From: Mycobacterium sp. MBM
Lineage (GTDB): Bacteria > Actinomycetota > Actinomycetes > Mycobacteriales > Mycobacteriaceae
Direction of reading: 5' to 3'
Length of the DNA: 50,385 nucleotides
NCBI GenBank assembly: GCA_021648845.1
Contig: JAKJHY010000035.1
Location: forward strand, 1 to 50,385
Shown here piece by piece: positions 33,498-43,129 of the stretch (its first letter is position 1; each line of letters opens with the position of its first letter). The position numbers and the translations under genes were made by a program. The notes under the pieces are model-generated. The model did no database searches and was not told the DNA's origin. It was given only the letters and a program-made list of their open reading frames with translations.

Positions 33498-33910
33498 CCG
33501 CCGTCAGCCCTGCGTCCGAGAAGAAGCTGCGCGACGCCATGCAGCGACTCCTCACAGGCCAATCCAGACGGACCGACGGGCGGCTCACCAAAGCCAACCT
33601 GCACGTCGAAGCCGGTGTCAGCCGCGCCACCATGAACCGGGCCGACGCCGTCCTCGCCGACTGGAATACCGCTGTCGGCGCCCGGGTCGCACCGCGCGAC
33701 TCCCAGATCATCGAGTTGCAGGGAATAGTCACCAAGCTCAAGCAAACCATCGCGACGTTGCGGCAAAGCAACACCGACCTCGAACGAAAGAACCAAGCCG
33801 CGGTAACCGTGATCGCCGAGCTCCACTCACAGCTACAAGCGAGTCGCGGTGCCGTGCCGCGCGGAACCGTCACTCCGCTGCAGGGCCGTCATGCGCGACG
33901 GCGGTGGTGA
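33494..33910 (+). CDS. Small HTH/coiled-coil transposition protein (DUF6262/TnpC-like)
   Basis: 138 aa from GTG 33494, overlapping the recombinase C stop. An N-terminal helical domain with GRLTKANLHVEAGVSRATMN (HTH-like) is followed by a coiled coil (IIELQGIVTKLKQTIATLRQ). The fourth, small gene of Tn554 (TnpC) has the same size and position and aids orientation or efficiency of insertion (family knowledge). Confidence 0.75.
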   Translation: MTAVSPASEKKLRDAMQRLLTGQSRRTDGRLTKANLHVEAGVSRATMNRADAVLADWNTAVGARVAPRDSQIIELQGIVTKLKQTIATLRQSNTDLERKNQAAVTVIAELHSQLQASRGAVPRGTVTPLQGRHARRRW

Positions 33911-33940
33911 TCACAGGCTGACTTTCCGACCTCGACAGAG

Positions 33941-33990
33941 TCGGTTGAACCCGCAAATACACGGTCTAAATCGGTTCATCCCGCTAAGAT
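33941..33990 (+). promoter_or_regulatory. Direct repeats TCGGTTNANCCCGC and -10-like box before the cargo
   Basis: TCGGTTGAACCCGC at 33941-33954 and TCGGTTCATCCCGC at 33971-33984, 30 bp apart, then TAAGAT at 33985-33990. They lie between the transposition genes and the small HTH gene. The spacing places both boxes on about the same face, as for a MerR/excisionase-type regulator. Confidence 0.5.
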
Positions 33991-34033
33991 CGACCAGTCG
34001 GCACGCAGGGGGTCGATAGTCAGGAGGTTGCCT

Positions 34034-34219
34034 GTGGCTGAGCCGTGGCTGTCAGCCGACGACATCGCCACCCACCTCGGCGTCACCAAGGACACGATCT
34101 ACAGCTGGATCGCCGAGAAGGCCATGCCCGCTCACAAGGTGGGGCGCCTGTGGAAGTTCCAGGCGGCTGAGGTCGACGATTGGGTTCGTCGTAACGGGGC
34201 GACGGCCGCGGAGGACTGA
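34034..34219 (+). CDS. Excisionase-family HTH protein
   Basis: 61 aa from GTG 34034, with AGGAGG six bases upstream. WLSADDIATHLGVTKDTIYS followed by WIAEKAMPAHKVGRLWKFQA is the winged-HTH of excisionase/MerR-like proteins. It sits two bases before the helicase gene, so it is the first cargo gene. It may regulate the defence operon through the direct repeats upstream rather than direct excision, since the element's recombinases are in another unit. Confidence 0.8.
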   Translation: MAEPWLSADDIATHLGVTKDTIYSWIAEKAMPAHKVGRLWKFQAAEVDDWVRRNGATAAED

Positions 34220-34221
34220 AC

Positions 34222-37200
34222 ATGCACATCATCGACAACGTCAACGACCTCCTGGGCGACGATCTGAAGGCTGAGGTGCAGGCTGGGTCGAAGCTGCGTA
34301 TCGCTGCATCGACGTTTTCCATCTTCGCGTTTGAGGCGCTGCGCAAGGAGTTGGAGCGCGTCGAAGAGCTCGAGTTCGTCTTCACCTCGCCGTCGTTCGT
34401 CGCCGCTGCAGCTACCGATCAGCTGCCCAAGGAACGCCGACAGTTCTTCATTCCGCAGGGCTCCAACGCGGAGTCGTCGCTTTACGGTTCGCAGTTCGAG
34501 ATCCGTCTGCGCAACAAGCTGACGCAGCGGGCCATCGCGCGTGAATGCGCGGAATGGGTGCGGAGAAAGGTTCGCTTCCGGTCGAACCGGACCGGTGCCC
34601 CGATGCAGCAGTTCGTCGTTGTGGATGACAAGGTCGCCTATCAGCCGATCCAGGGGTTCACGTCTGCCGACCTTGGCTACGAGCGTGGGAACGCGGTGTC
34701 GAACGTCGTGACCAAGCTCGACGATGCTCCCATGGCACGGCAGTACGCCGCCCTGTTCGATCAGATCTGGAACAACCCCACGCAGCTCGAAGATGTCACC
34801 CAAGCGGTGTACGACCACATCGCGAGCGTGTACGCCGAAAACTCACCGGCGCGAATCTACTTCCTGATCCTGTACAACCTGTTCTCGGAATTCCTCGACG
34901 ACATCAGCGAGGACGTCCTGCCGAATGATCGCACCGGGTACCAGGAAACGCAGGTCTGGCAGAGCCTGTACAACTTCCAGCGGGACGCGGCGACGGGAAT
35001 CATCAACAAGCTGGAGACCTACAACGGCTGCATCCTCGCTGACAGCGTGGGGCTCGGGAAGACCTTCACCGCGTTGGCAGTGATCAAGTACTACGAGCTG
35101 CGCAACAAGTCCGTCCTGGTGCTTGCACCGAAGAAGCTTGCGGAGAACTGGACCAACTACAACGCCAACCTGACGACGAACATCTTCGCTCAAGACCGGT
35201 TCAACTACGACGTCCTCGCCCACACCGATCTTTCCCGCACCAAGGGTGAATCGTTGGGGCTGCGGCTCGACCGAATCAATTGGGGCAACTACGACCTCGT
35301 CGTTATCGACGAGTCCCACAACTTCCGGAACGCGGACTACGCAGAAGAGAAAGAGTCGCGCTACCAACGGCTGATGCGTCAAGTCATCCGCGAGGGTGTG
35401 AAGACCAAGGTGCTCATGCTGTCGGCCACACCGGTCAACAACCGCTTCAACGACCTGAAGAACCAACTCCAACTTGCCTACGAAGGAGAGTCGGAGAACC
35501 TCAGCCAACACTTGAACATCTCGACCACGGTCGAGAAAGTGTTCAGCGACGCGCAGCGCGTCTTCAACGAGTGGTCCAAGCTCGACCCCGAGGCGCGCAC
35601 CACCGACCGTATCCTGCAGATGCTCGACTTCGACTTCTTCGAACTGCTCGACTCGGTCACCATCGCACGGTCCCGCAAACACATTCAGGCGTTCTACGAC
35701 ACCACCGAAATCGGTACCTTCCCACAACGGCTCCCGCCGCGGTCCATTCGTGAGCCGCTCTCCGACCTCCCCGATGTGCCCGCATTCAACGAAATCTTCG
35801 GACAACTTCAAGCGCTCACCCTGGCCGTCTACACGCCGCTGTCCTACGTATTCCCAAGCCGAATCGGCAAGTACGAAGACCTCTACAACGTCAAGGGCGG
35901 CACGGCGCGCTCCAACATCGGGCAACTCGGCCGTGAGCAGGGCTTGAAAAAGCTCATGACGGTCAACCTGCTCAAACGTTTGGAGAGCTCGGTCGAGGCG
36001 TTCCGGCTCACCCTCGCCAAAATTGAAGGCGCGGTCGACAACACTCTTATCCGAATCAAGTCACGAACAGGATCCTTGAACGATCTGAGCGTCGATTTCT
36101 CCGGCCTGGACCTCGATGTCGACGACGAGGATGACGCCAACGTCGAAGCGCTCTCGTTTGGCGAGAAGATCAAGATCGACCTCGATGACATCGACGTAGA
36201 ATCCTGGCAGCGTGATCTGTGGAACGACCGTGAGACCCTCCGCGAGCTACTCGACGAGATGCGCAGGGTCACACCAGATCACGACCTCAAGCTGCAGGCG
36301 CTCAAACGACTCATCGAGGACAAGGCCGCCAACCCCCTCAACCCGCTAAATCGCAAGGCACTGATCTTCTCGGCGTTCGCCGACACTGCCGAGTACCTCT
36401 ACAAACAGCTCGCGCCCACATTGAGCAACTCCGGGCTACACACCGCCCTCGTCACCGGCGGTGCCCACGCCGCGAAAACAACGCTGGGGACCGGCTACGA
36501 CTTCCAGCAGGTCCTGACGCTGTTCTCGCCAAGGTCCAAGCAACGCCACCTCACCATGCCCAAAGACACCGGCGAACTCGATGTGCTGATCGGCACCGAT
36601 GTCATCAGTGAAGGCCAAAACCTCCAGGACTGTGACTATCTCGTCAACTACGACATTCACTGGAACCCAGTACGGATCATCCAACGATTCGGCCGCATCG
36701 ACCGCATCGGCTCGACCAACGCCCAGATCCAGCTCGTGAACTTCTGGCCCGACATCTCCCTCGACGAATACATCAACCTCAAGGAACGCGTCGAGAACCG
36801 CATGGTCATCGCCGACCTCGCCGGCACCGCCGACGACAACGTCCTCACCCTCGAAGGCAGCGACGCCGCGTTCCGCAAGGAGCAGCTCCGCAAGCTCCAA
36901 GACGAAGTCATCGAACTCGAAGACGTCCGCACCGGTGTATCCATCACCGATCTCGGCCTCAACGACTTCCGAATGGACCTGCTGGGATACCTCAAGAAGG
37001 CCGGCGACCTGGCCACCGCGCCGAAGGGACTTCACGCAGTAATCCCCGCAGACCCCTCCAGAGGCCTCCACCCCGGTGTGCTGTTCGCGCTGCGCAACGT
37101 CGACGCGGACCAGAACATCAATCGGGGCAACCGGCTGCACCCGCACTACCTGGTCTACCTCGACGACAACGGCAACGTCATCGCCGACCACACAGAGGTC

Positions 37201-37491
37201 AAACACCTTCTCGACCTGATTCGCGCAGGATGCCGGCCCCACGAGGAACCCGTCACCGAGGTCACCCGCGTCTTCAACGCTGCCACCCGCGAAGGCGCAG
37301 AGATGGGCAAGTACTCCGAATTGCTCACCGCAGCAATCCGATCCATGATCGACGTCACCGAAGAACGCGACATCGACAGCCTCTTCAGCGATGGACACAC
37401 GACCGCCCTCACCCAGGCAATCGCCGGCCTCGACGACTTCGAACTCACCGCATTCATCGCGATCGTCGACGCCTCCGAAGGAACCACATGA
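34222..37491 (+). CDS. SNF2-like helicase with N-terminal PLD-like domain
   Basis: 1089 aa. The N-terminal ~190 residues resemble a phospholipase D-like domain, but no HKD motif is visible (FVVVDDKVAYQPIQGF at the expected place). Helicase motifs: Walker A DSVGLGKT (274-281), DESH (363-366), SATP (401-404), DVLIGTDVISEGQNLQ, and motif VI QRFGRIDRIG (from 821). An acidic insert (LDLDVDDEDDANVE) lies near 630. It is an ATP-driven translocase or remodeller of DNA. Such helicases occur in defence islands with DUF4391 and type III Mod/Res genes. The stop overlaps the next ATG. Confidence 0.85.
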   Translation: MHIIDNVNDLLGDDLKAEVQAGSKLRIAASTFSIFAFEALRKELERVEELEFVFTSPSFVAAAATDQLPKERRQFFIPQGSNAESSLYGSQFEIRLRNKLTQRAIARECAEWVRRKVRFRSNRTGAPMQQFVVVDDKVAYQPIQGFTSADLGYERGNAVSNVVTKLDDAPMARQYAALFDQIWNNPTQLEDVTQAVYDHIASVYAENSPARIYFLILYNLFSEFLDDISEDVLPNDRTGYQETQVWQSLYNFQRDAATGIINKLETYNGCILADSVGLGKTFTALAVIKYYELRNKSVLVLAPKKLAENWTNYNANLTTNIFAQDRFNYDVLAHTDLSRTKGESLGLRLDRINWGNYDLVVIDESHNFRNADYAEEKESRYQRLMRQVIREGVKTKVLMLSATPVNNRFNDLKNQLQLAYEGESENLSQHLNISTTVEKVFSDAQRVFNEWSKLDPEARTTDRILQMLDFDFFELLDSVTIARSRKHIQAFYDTTEIGTFPQRLPPRSIREPLSDLPDVPAFNEIFGQLQALTLAVYTPLSYVFPSRIGKYEDLYNVKGGTARSNIGQLGREQGLKKLMTVNLLKRLESSVEAFRLTLAKIEGAVDNTLIRIKSRTGSLNDLSVDFSGLDLDVDDEDDANVEALSFGEKIKIDLDDIDVESWQRDLWNDRETLRELLDEMRRVTPDHDLKLQALKRLIEDKAANPLNPLNRKALIFSAFADTAEYLYKQLAPTLSNSGLHTALVTGGAHAAKTTLGTGYDFQQVLTLFSPRSKQRHLTMPKDTGELDVLIGTDVISEGQNLQDCDYLVNYDIHWNPVRIIQRFGRIDRIGSTNAQIQLVNFWPDISLDEYINLKERVENRMVIADLAGTADDNVLTLEGSDAAFRKEQLRKLQDEVIELEDVRTGVSITDLGLNDFRMDLLGYLKKAGDLATAPKGLHAVIPADPSRGLHPGVLFALRNVDADQNINRGNRLHPHYLVYLDDNGNVIADHTEVKHLLDLIRAGCRPHEEPVTEVTRVFNAATREGAEMGKYSELLTAAIRSMIDVTEERDIDSLFSDGHTTALTQAIAGLDDFELTAFIAIVDASEGTT

Positions 37492-38153
37492 CGGCCCTGC
37501 TCTACCGCTGGCCCGCCGCCGCCAAATTCGGTCGTACCGTCCCGAAAACCAAGTTCTACGAACACGGCACTGTCTCCGGTGCAGTACGTGACAAATTCGT
37601 TTCCGAAGTCCAGCGCATCACCTGGGCCTACAAACTCGCCCAAGCCACCATCAACCTGCCCGGCAACACAGACGTCCCCGAGATCCAAGTTTTCCAGATC
37701 GACACAAAGGGCGACGATGTCAGCGAGTCCGTGCTCGCCGCCATCGACAAAGCGGTGAAGACCCCCATCATCTTCGAGATAGTCACCGGCGAAGGAGACG
37801 AGCAGCGAGTCCGGATGGCTGCATCGCACAAGCAGGTCGGCCCCGCTACGCCCAAGCTCAGCGCCTACTACACGACCGACTGGCAAACCCCGGATGCCGA
37901 GCGGCAGCCACTACCAACAGCGATCAGCCTGCCATCCCTGTACACCGCCCTGCTCGCGCCGCTGACTCCGGTATCAGCACGGCCAGGAGAGGAATTGTCA
38001 GACGTTGCTGAAAGACTTCAGACCGTGAGCAAGCTCGAACGCGAGGTTGCCTCCTTGGAGCGCAAACTCCGCGCCGAGCCGCAACTCAACCGCAAGGTAG
38101 AGCTTCGGCGTGCCCTGAAAACGAAGCAAGCAGAACTGGAACAGCAGAGGTAG
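37488..38153 (+). CDS. DUF4391 protein
   Basis: 221 aa from ATG 37488 (ATGA overlap). Recognised blocks: VPKTKFYEHG, ITWAYKLAQATINL, IQVFQI, IIFEIV and AYYTTDW, then a C-terminal coiled coil (LQTVSKLEREVASLERKLRA). DUF4391 proteins are known from defence loci but have no assigned biochemistry. The coiled coil and the coupling to helicase and Mod suggest a subunit that bridges them. Confidence 0.8.
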   Translation: MTALLYRWPAAAKFGRTVPKTKFYEHGTVSGAVRDKFVSEVQRITWAYKLAQATINLPGNTDVPEIQVFQIDTKGDDVSESVLAAIDKAVKTPIIFEIVTGEGDEQRVRMAASHKQVGPATPKLSAYYTTDWQTPDAERQPLPTAISLPSLYTALLAPLTPVSARPGEELSDVAERLQTVSKLEREVASLERKLRAEPQLNRKVELRRALKTKQAELEQQR

Positions 38154-38156
38154 CAG

Positions 38157-40028
38157 GTGGAGAAACTTCGCATGACATCGCCGGACCTGACCGAGGTCAA
38201 TATCGAGAAGCTCGCCGAGCTGTTCCCCAACGTCATCACCGAGACGCTCGACGCCGACGGCGATCCCAAGAAGGCCGTCGACTTCGACCTGCTGCGCCAG
38301 GAACTGTCAGACCACGTTGTCGAAGGCCCGCAGGAACGCTACCGGCTGGACTGGCCCGGCAAACGGGAAGCAGCCTTCGCCGCCAATGCGCCGATCGCCA
38401 AGACCCTTCGTCCGATCCGCGAGGAATCTGTTGACTTCGACACGACCAAGAATCTATTCATCGAAGGTGACAACCTCGAAGCCCTGAAGCTGCTCCAAGA
38501 GTCATACCTCGGCAAGGTCAAGCTGATCTATATCGATCCGCCCTACAACACCGGCGGTGACTTCATCTACGACGACGATTTCGCCGAGTCGGCCACGGAC
38601 TATCTCGCGCGATCCGGCCAGGCAAATGGCGAGGGCGCCAAGCTAGTGGCGAACACCGAAGCCAATGGCCGCTTCCACTCCGACTGGCTGAGCATGATGT
38701 ACCCACGCCTGAAACTCGCTCGAAACCTGTTGAAAGACGACGGCGTCATCTTCATCTCGATTGACGACAACGAGGTGGACAGCCTTCGGAAATTGTGCGC
38801 CGAGGTCTTCGGTGGCCACAACTTCGTCGCTCAGATCATCTGGCAGAAGGTCTTCTCACCCAAGAACTCGGCGAAATGGTTCTCGGAGGACCACGACTAT
38901 ATCCTTGTCTTCGCCCGGAACAAGGATTCGTGGGTACCGAATCAATTGCCTCGAACCGCGGCGATGGACGCTCGCTACCAGAACCCTGACAACGATCCGC
39001 GTGGACCGTGGGCCTCTTCTGACTTGGCGGCGCGAAACCGGTACGACGCCGGGCTATACCCGATTAAAACGCCTACCGGACGAGTCATTTCGGGTCCACC
39101 CCGAGGTAGCTATTGGCGGTTTTCGCAGGAGCGGTTCGAAGAACTGGCGAGGGACGGACGGATCTGGTGGGGAAACACACCGGACAGCATGCCGAGGTTA
39201 AAACGTTACCTCGCTGAAGTTTCTGGCGGCCGTACGCCTCAGACTTTTTGGCCGTATTCCGAAGTAGGGCACACACAGGATGCAAAGAGAGCACTCCTCA
39301 GGTATGTGCCGTTCGAGCACACCGAAAACGTGCTCAATTCCGTGAAGCCTGTCGAGCTGATCCAACGGGTCCTTCAGTTGGCGACTGATCCCGCAGGGGA
39401 CGACATCGTGCTGGATTTCTTCAGTGGCAGCGGCACCACCGCCCACGCAGTCTTGAAGCAGAACGCTGAGGACGGCGGGCATCGTCGATTCATCTCCGTG
39501 CAGGTCCACGAGAAACTCCCCAAGCCGGAGCCGACTTTCGACTCAATCCTTGGGATGAGCCTTACCCGCATCAAGAACGTCGCACAGGAGCTCCGCGAAC
39601 AACTCGGCGCGACGGACTCCGACCTCGGATATCGACGGCTCACCATCGACACAACCAACATGGCGGACGTACTGCGAACCCCAGACGAAACCGGCCAGCA
39701 AGCGCTGAGCCAACTCGAGAACAGTGTGAAACCTGGTCGATCCGGCGAAGATCTGCTGTTCCAAGTGCTGCTGGACTGGGGCCTCGAACTCACCATGCCC
39801 GTCACGGTCGAGCAGCTTCAAGGCCATGAAGTTTTCACCGTCGACGACGATGCTCTTATCGCGTGTTTCGAATCGGGCATGACCCCCGACTTAGTGCGCG
39901 CCATCGCGAAGCGTGAACCGCTGCGCGCGGTATTCCGGGACTCCGGCTTCGCCTCCGACGACGCTCGGATCAATGCGGAACAGATCTTCCGTGAGATCTC
40001 CCCGGCGACAGAAGTCAAGGCCATCTGA
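38157..40028 (+). CDS. Type III DNA methyltransferase (Mod), beta class
   Basis: 623 aa from GTG 38157. Motif IV DPPYNTG (127-133) precedes motif I DFFSGSGTT (420-428), the beta order of type III Mod subunits that methylate adenine N6 in short asymmetric sites. The target-recognition region between them (~245-395) is visibly lower in GC, as expected if specificity domains are swapped between strains. It partners with Res, whose gene starts 5 bases on, to give recognition and self-protection. Confidence 0.9.
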   Translation: MEKLRMTSPDLTEVNIEKLAELFPNVITETLDADGDPKKAVDFDLLRQELSDHVVEGPQERYRLDWPGKREAAFAANAPIAKTLRPIREESVDFDTTKNLFIEGDNLEALKLLQESYLGKVKLIYIDPPYNTGGDFIYDDDFAESATDYLARSGQANGEGAKLVANTEANGRFHSDWLSMMYPRLKLARNLLKDDGVIFISIDDNEVDSLRKLCAEVFGGHNFVAQIIWQKVFSPKNSAKWFSEDHDYILVFARNKDSWVPNQLPRTAAMDARYQNPDNDPRGPWASSDLAARNRYDAGLYPIKTPTGRVISGPPRGSYWRFSQERFEELARDGRIWWGNTPDSMPRLKRYLAEVSGGRTPQTFWPYSEVGHTQDAKRALLRYVPFEHTENVLNSVKPVELIQRVLQLATDPAGDDIVLDFFSGSGTTAHAVLKQNAEDGGHRRFISVQVHEKLPKPEPTFDSILGMSLTRIKNVAQELREQLGATDSDLGYRRLTIDTTNMADVLRTPDETGQQALSQLENSVKPGRSGEDLLFQVLLDWGLELTMPVTVEQLQGHEVFTVDDDALIACFESGMTPDLVRAIAKREPLRAVFRDSGFASDDARINAEQIFREISPATEVKAI

Positions 40029-40033
40029 CACCG

Positions 40034-43000
40034 ATGAAGCTTCAGTTCAAGATTCAGCAGTATCAGACCGATGCCGTGGACGCGGTTGTCGACGCCTTCG
40101 CCGGACAGCCGAAACATGATGGCGTCTCTTATCGGATCGACCCGGGCAGGGCGAAGTCGGCCACAGCACCGATGCTGTTCGACCCGAGCGCGACCTCCGA
40201 CTCGGGTCTACGAAATGCCGAGATCGCGTTGACACCATCGCAGCGGTTAGAGAACCTTCAGCGTGTTCAACGGTCGCGAAACCTGCCGCTGTCGGACAAA
40301 CTGGTGGACAGCAAAGCGGCCCCGGGTGCTCCGAATCTCGACGTCGAGATGGAAACCGGTACCGGAAAGACCTACGTCTACATCAAGACGATCATGGAAC
40401 TGCACAAGCGGTACGGCTGGTCGAAATTCATCATCGTCGTTCCATCGGTCGCGATTCGCGAGGGGGTGAAGAAGTCAATCGATTTGACGGCCGAGCACTT
40501 CCATCAGACGTACGGCAGTAAACCTCGTTCGTTCATCTACAACTCATCTCAGCTGCATGAGTTGGAGCGATTCAGCTCGGACGCCGGGGTGCAGGTGATG
40601 ATCATCAACATTCAGGCGTTTAATTCGACGAGCAAGGATAATCGCCGCATCTACGACGAACTCGACGACTTCCAGTCGCGACGTCCCATCGATGTCATCA
40701 GCGCAAACCGTCCCATCGTGATCATCGACGAACCGCAAAAGATCAGTGCACCAAAGTCATTGGAAGCACTGTCGCGGTTCAATGCACTCATGGTGCTGCG
40801 CTACTCGGCAACTCACAAGGTCGAGCACTCCAAAGTTCACCGCCTCGACGCGCTCGATGCGTACAACCAGAAGTTGGTCAAGAAGATCGCGGTGCGGGGC
40901 ATCACCGTGAAGGGGCTGGCCGGCACGACGGCCTACCTGTATCTCGATGCCATCGAGATCGCCAAGGGCGCAAAACCGCGGGCCCGCGTTGAGATCGAGG
41001 TACAGACCAAAGGTGGGTCGATCGCGCGACAGGTCAAGCGCCTCGACGTGGGCGCCAACCTCCATGACATCTCCAATGGCATCGAGGCGTACAAGGGTCT
41101 CTTCATCACCGACATCGACGCCAACCGCGACATCATCGAACTCAGCAACGGTGATGTCGTCATCGCTGGACAGCTCTCCGACCGTGACGTCACTGAGGAA
41201 GCCAAGCGCCGCATTCAGATCCGGGAGGTGATTCGGGCGCACCTTGACAAGGAACGCGAACTGTTCACCCGAGGCATTAAGGTTCTATCGCTGTTCTTCA
41301 TTGATGAGGTGGCGAAGTACCGCGATTACGACCGCGAGGACACGCTCGGTGACTATGCCCGGGTCTTCGAGGATGAGTACACCGCGATCGTCGATGATGT
41401 TCTTGGGGAGCTGGAACTGGATCCCGCAACAGTGGCTTACCAGGCTTACTTGCGACGCGATGCCGTCCGAGAAGTGCACGAGGGCTACTTCTCGATCGAC
41501 AAGAAGACCAGGCATGCGGTTGACGGGCCGGTGCACGCGACAGGTGATGAGAAGGGTCAATCCAAGGACGTCGACGCCTACGACCTGATCCTCAAGGACA
41601 AGGAGCGGCTGCTATCGCTGGCCGAGCCTGTTCGCTTCATCTTTTCCCACTCCGCCCTTCGGGAAGGCTGGGACAACCCCAACGTCTTCGTGATGGGCAT
41701 GCTCAAGAAAAGCGATAACACCGTATCTCGGCGGCAAGAGGTCGGCCGCGGCCTGCGCTTGGCCGTCGACCAACACGGCGAACGTATGGACAACCCCGTT
41801 ACGGTTCACGACATCAACGAGTTGACAGTAGTCACCGATGAGTCCTACACCGACTTCGTCGCCGGGTTGCAAAAGGAAATCTCCGACTCGCTGGCCGCGC
41901 GGCCGCGCAAGGCAAGCGTGAAGTTCTTTGCCGGCAAGACAATTCAGACCGAAGACGGTGAGTCGGTGGTCGAGGAAGCCCTTGCGCAGGCCCTCTATAG
42001 GTACCTGATCAAGAACGACTACCTGAACGACGATGACACCCTTTCTGACGAGTACAAGGCAGCGAGAGAGGCTGGCACCCTGGCAGAGCCAACATCAGAG
42101 GCCCTGAAACCGGTGCTCAAGTCTCTCTTGCCCTTGGTCGACTCGCTGAACATCGACGTGCCGATCCCGACCGACGACCGCAAGCCGAAGAAGATCCCGC
42201 TCAATGAGGCCAACTTCGCCAAGAAGGAGTTCCAGGCCCTGTGGCGCCGGATCAACCACAAGGCTGTCTATCAGGTCGACTTCGACTCATCCGAGCTCAT
42301 CGCCAAATGTATTCACGCACTCGACAAGCATCTCAAGGTTGCCGCGATGCAGTACGTCGTCCAGGCGGGCGCGCAACGCGACTCGCTCGAAGCTGACGAC
42401 CTCACCAGCGGTGCCGGATTCGACGTATCCAGCACCGCCACCCACACAGCGACAGTGTCGGCCGCATCCCAGGTCAAATACGACCTACTCGGTGAAATCG
42501 CCGAGAAAACGCAGCTGACCCGTCGTAGCGCGGCAGCTATCCTCAGTGGAGTCACACCGGAGACGTTCGCCAAGTTCCGGCTCAATCCGGAGCAGTTCAT
42601 CACCGAAGCTGCCCGACTCATCAACGAGCAGAAAGCAACCGCGATCATCGAGCACCTGACCTACGATGCGCTCGATGACCGTTTTGACACAGCGATTTTC
42701 ACCGAGAACCAGACCAAGCAGGACCTCACGCACGCCGGCAACAAGCTGACGAAGCACATCTACGACTACGTCGTAACCGATTCCAAAGTGGAACGGAAAT
42801 TCGTCACCGAACTCGATACCAGTCAGGAGGTTGCCGTCTACGCGAAGCTGCCACGCGGATTCTTCATCCCGACCCCCGTCGGTGACTACAACCCAGACTG
42901 GGCCATCGCGTTCACCGAGGGAACCGTCAAACACATCTACTTCGTCGCCGAAACCAAAGGCTCACTCTCGTCGCTTCAGCTCAAAGGAGTCGAGGACGCG

Positions 43001-43114
43001 AAAATCGAATGCGCCCGGAAGTTCTTCGCGTCGCTGAACGAGAAGAATGGCGAGAACGTCAAGTACGAGGTTGTCACCGACTACACCGAGCTGATGCAGC
43101 TCGTAACGGTGTGA
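40034..43114 (+). CDS. Type III restriction subunit (Res)
   Basis: 1026 aa. Walker A METGTGKT (106-113), DEPQ box (232-235), YSATH, SALREGWDNPNVF, motif VI QEVGRGLR (568-575) and a C-terminal PD-(D/E)xK nuclease: D955 in YNPDW and E973-x-K975 in AETKG. All key residues are intact, so an active ATP-dependent endonuclease is predicted when bound to Mod. It cleaves when two unmodified sites are engaged (family knowledge). Confidence 0.92.
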   Translation: MKLQFKIQQYQTDAVDAVVDAFAGQPKHDGVSYRIDPGRAKSATAPMLFDPSATSDSGLRNAEIALTPSQRLENLQRVQRSRNLPLSDKLVDSKAAPGAPNLDVEMETGTGKTYVYIKTIMELHKRYGWSKFIIVVPSVAIREGVKKSIDLTAEHFHQTYGSKPRSFIYNSSQLHELERFSSDAGVQVMIINIQAFNSTSKDNRRIYDELDDFQSRRPIDVISANRPIVIIDEPQKISAPKSLEALSRFNALMVLRYSATHKVEHSKVHRLDALDAYNQKLVKKIAVRGITVKGLAGTTAYLYLDAIEIAKGAKPRARVEIEVQTKGGSIARQVKRLDVGANLHDISNGIEAYKGLFITDIDANRDIIELSNGDVVIAGQLSDRDVTEEAKRRIQIREVIRAHLDKERELFTRGIKVLSLFFIDEVAKYRDYDREDTLGDYARVFEDEYTAIVDDVLGELELDPATVAYQAYLRRDAVREVHEGYFSIDKKTRHAVDGPVHATGDEKGQSKDVDAYDLILKDKERLLSLAEPVRFIFSHSALREGWDNPNVFVMGMLKKSDNTVSRRQEVGRGLRLAVDQHGERMDNPVTVHDINELTVVTDESYTDFVAGLQKEISDSLAARPRKASVKFFAGKTIQTEDGESVVEEALAQALYRYLIKNDYLNDDDTLSDEYKAAREAGTLAEPTSEALKPVLKSLLPLVDSLNIDVPIPTDDRKPKKIPLNEANFAKKEFQALWRRINHKAVYQVDFDSSELIAKCIHALDKHLKVAAMQYVVQAGAQRDSLEADDLTSGAGFDVSSTATHTATVSAASQVKYDLLGEIAEKTQLTRRSAAAILSGVTPETFAKFRLNPEQFITEAARLINEQKATAIIEHLTYDALDDRFDTAIFTENQTKQDLTHAGNKLTKHIYDYVVTDSKVERKFVTELDTSQEVAVYAKLPRGFFIPTPVGDYNPDWAIAFTEGTVKHIYFVAETKGSLSSLQLKGVEDAKIECARKFFASLNEKNGENVKYEVVTDYTELMQLVTV

Positions 43115-43129
43115 GCCGGGGGGAGTCAC

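Noticed and set aside
34843..37398. Two long acidic minus-strand frames
   Set aside because: Reverse of the helicase gene; Val/Asp-rich pattern typical of antisense to GC3-biased genes.
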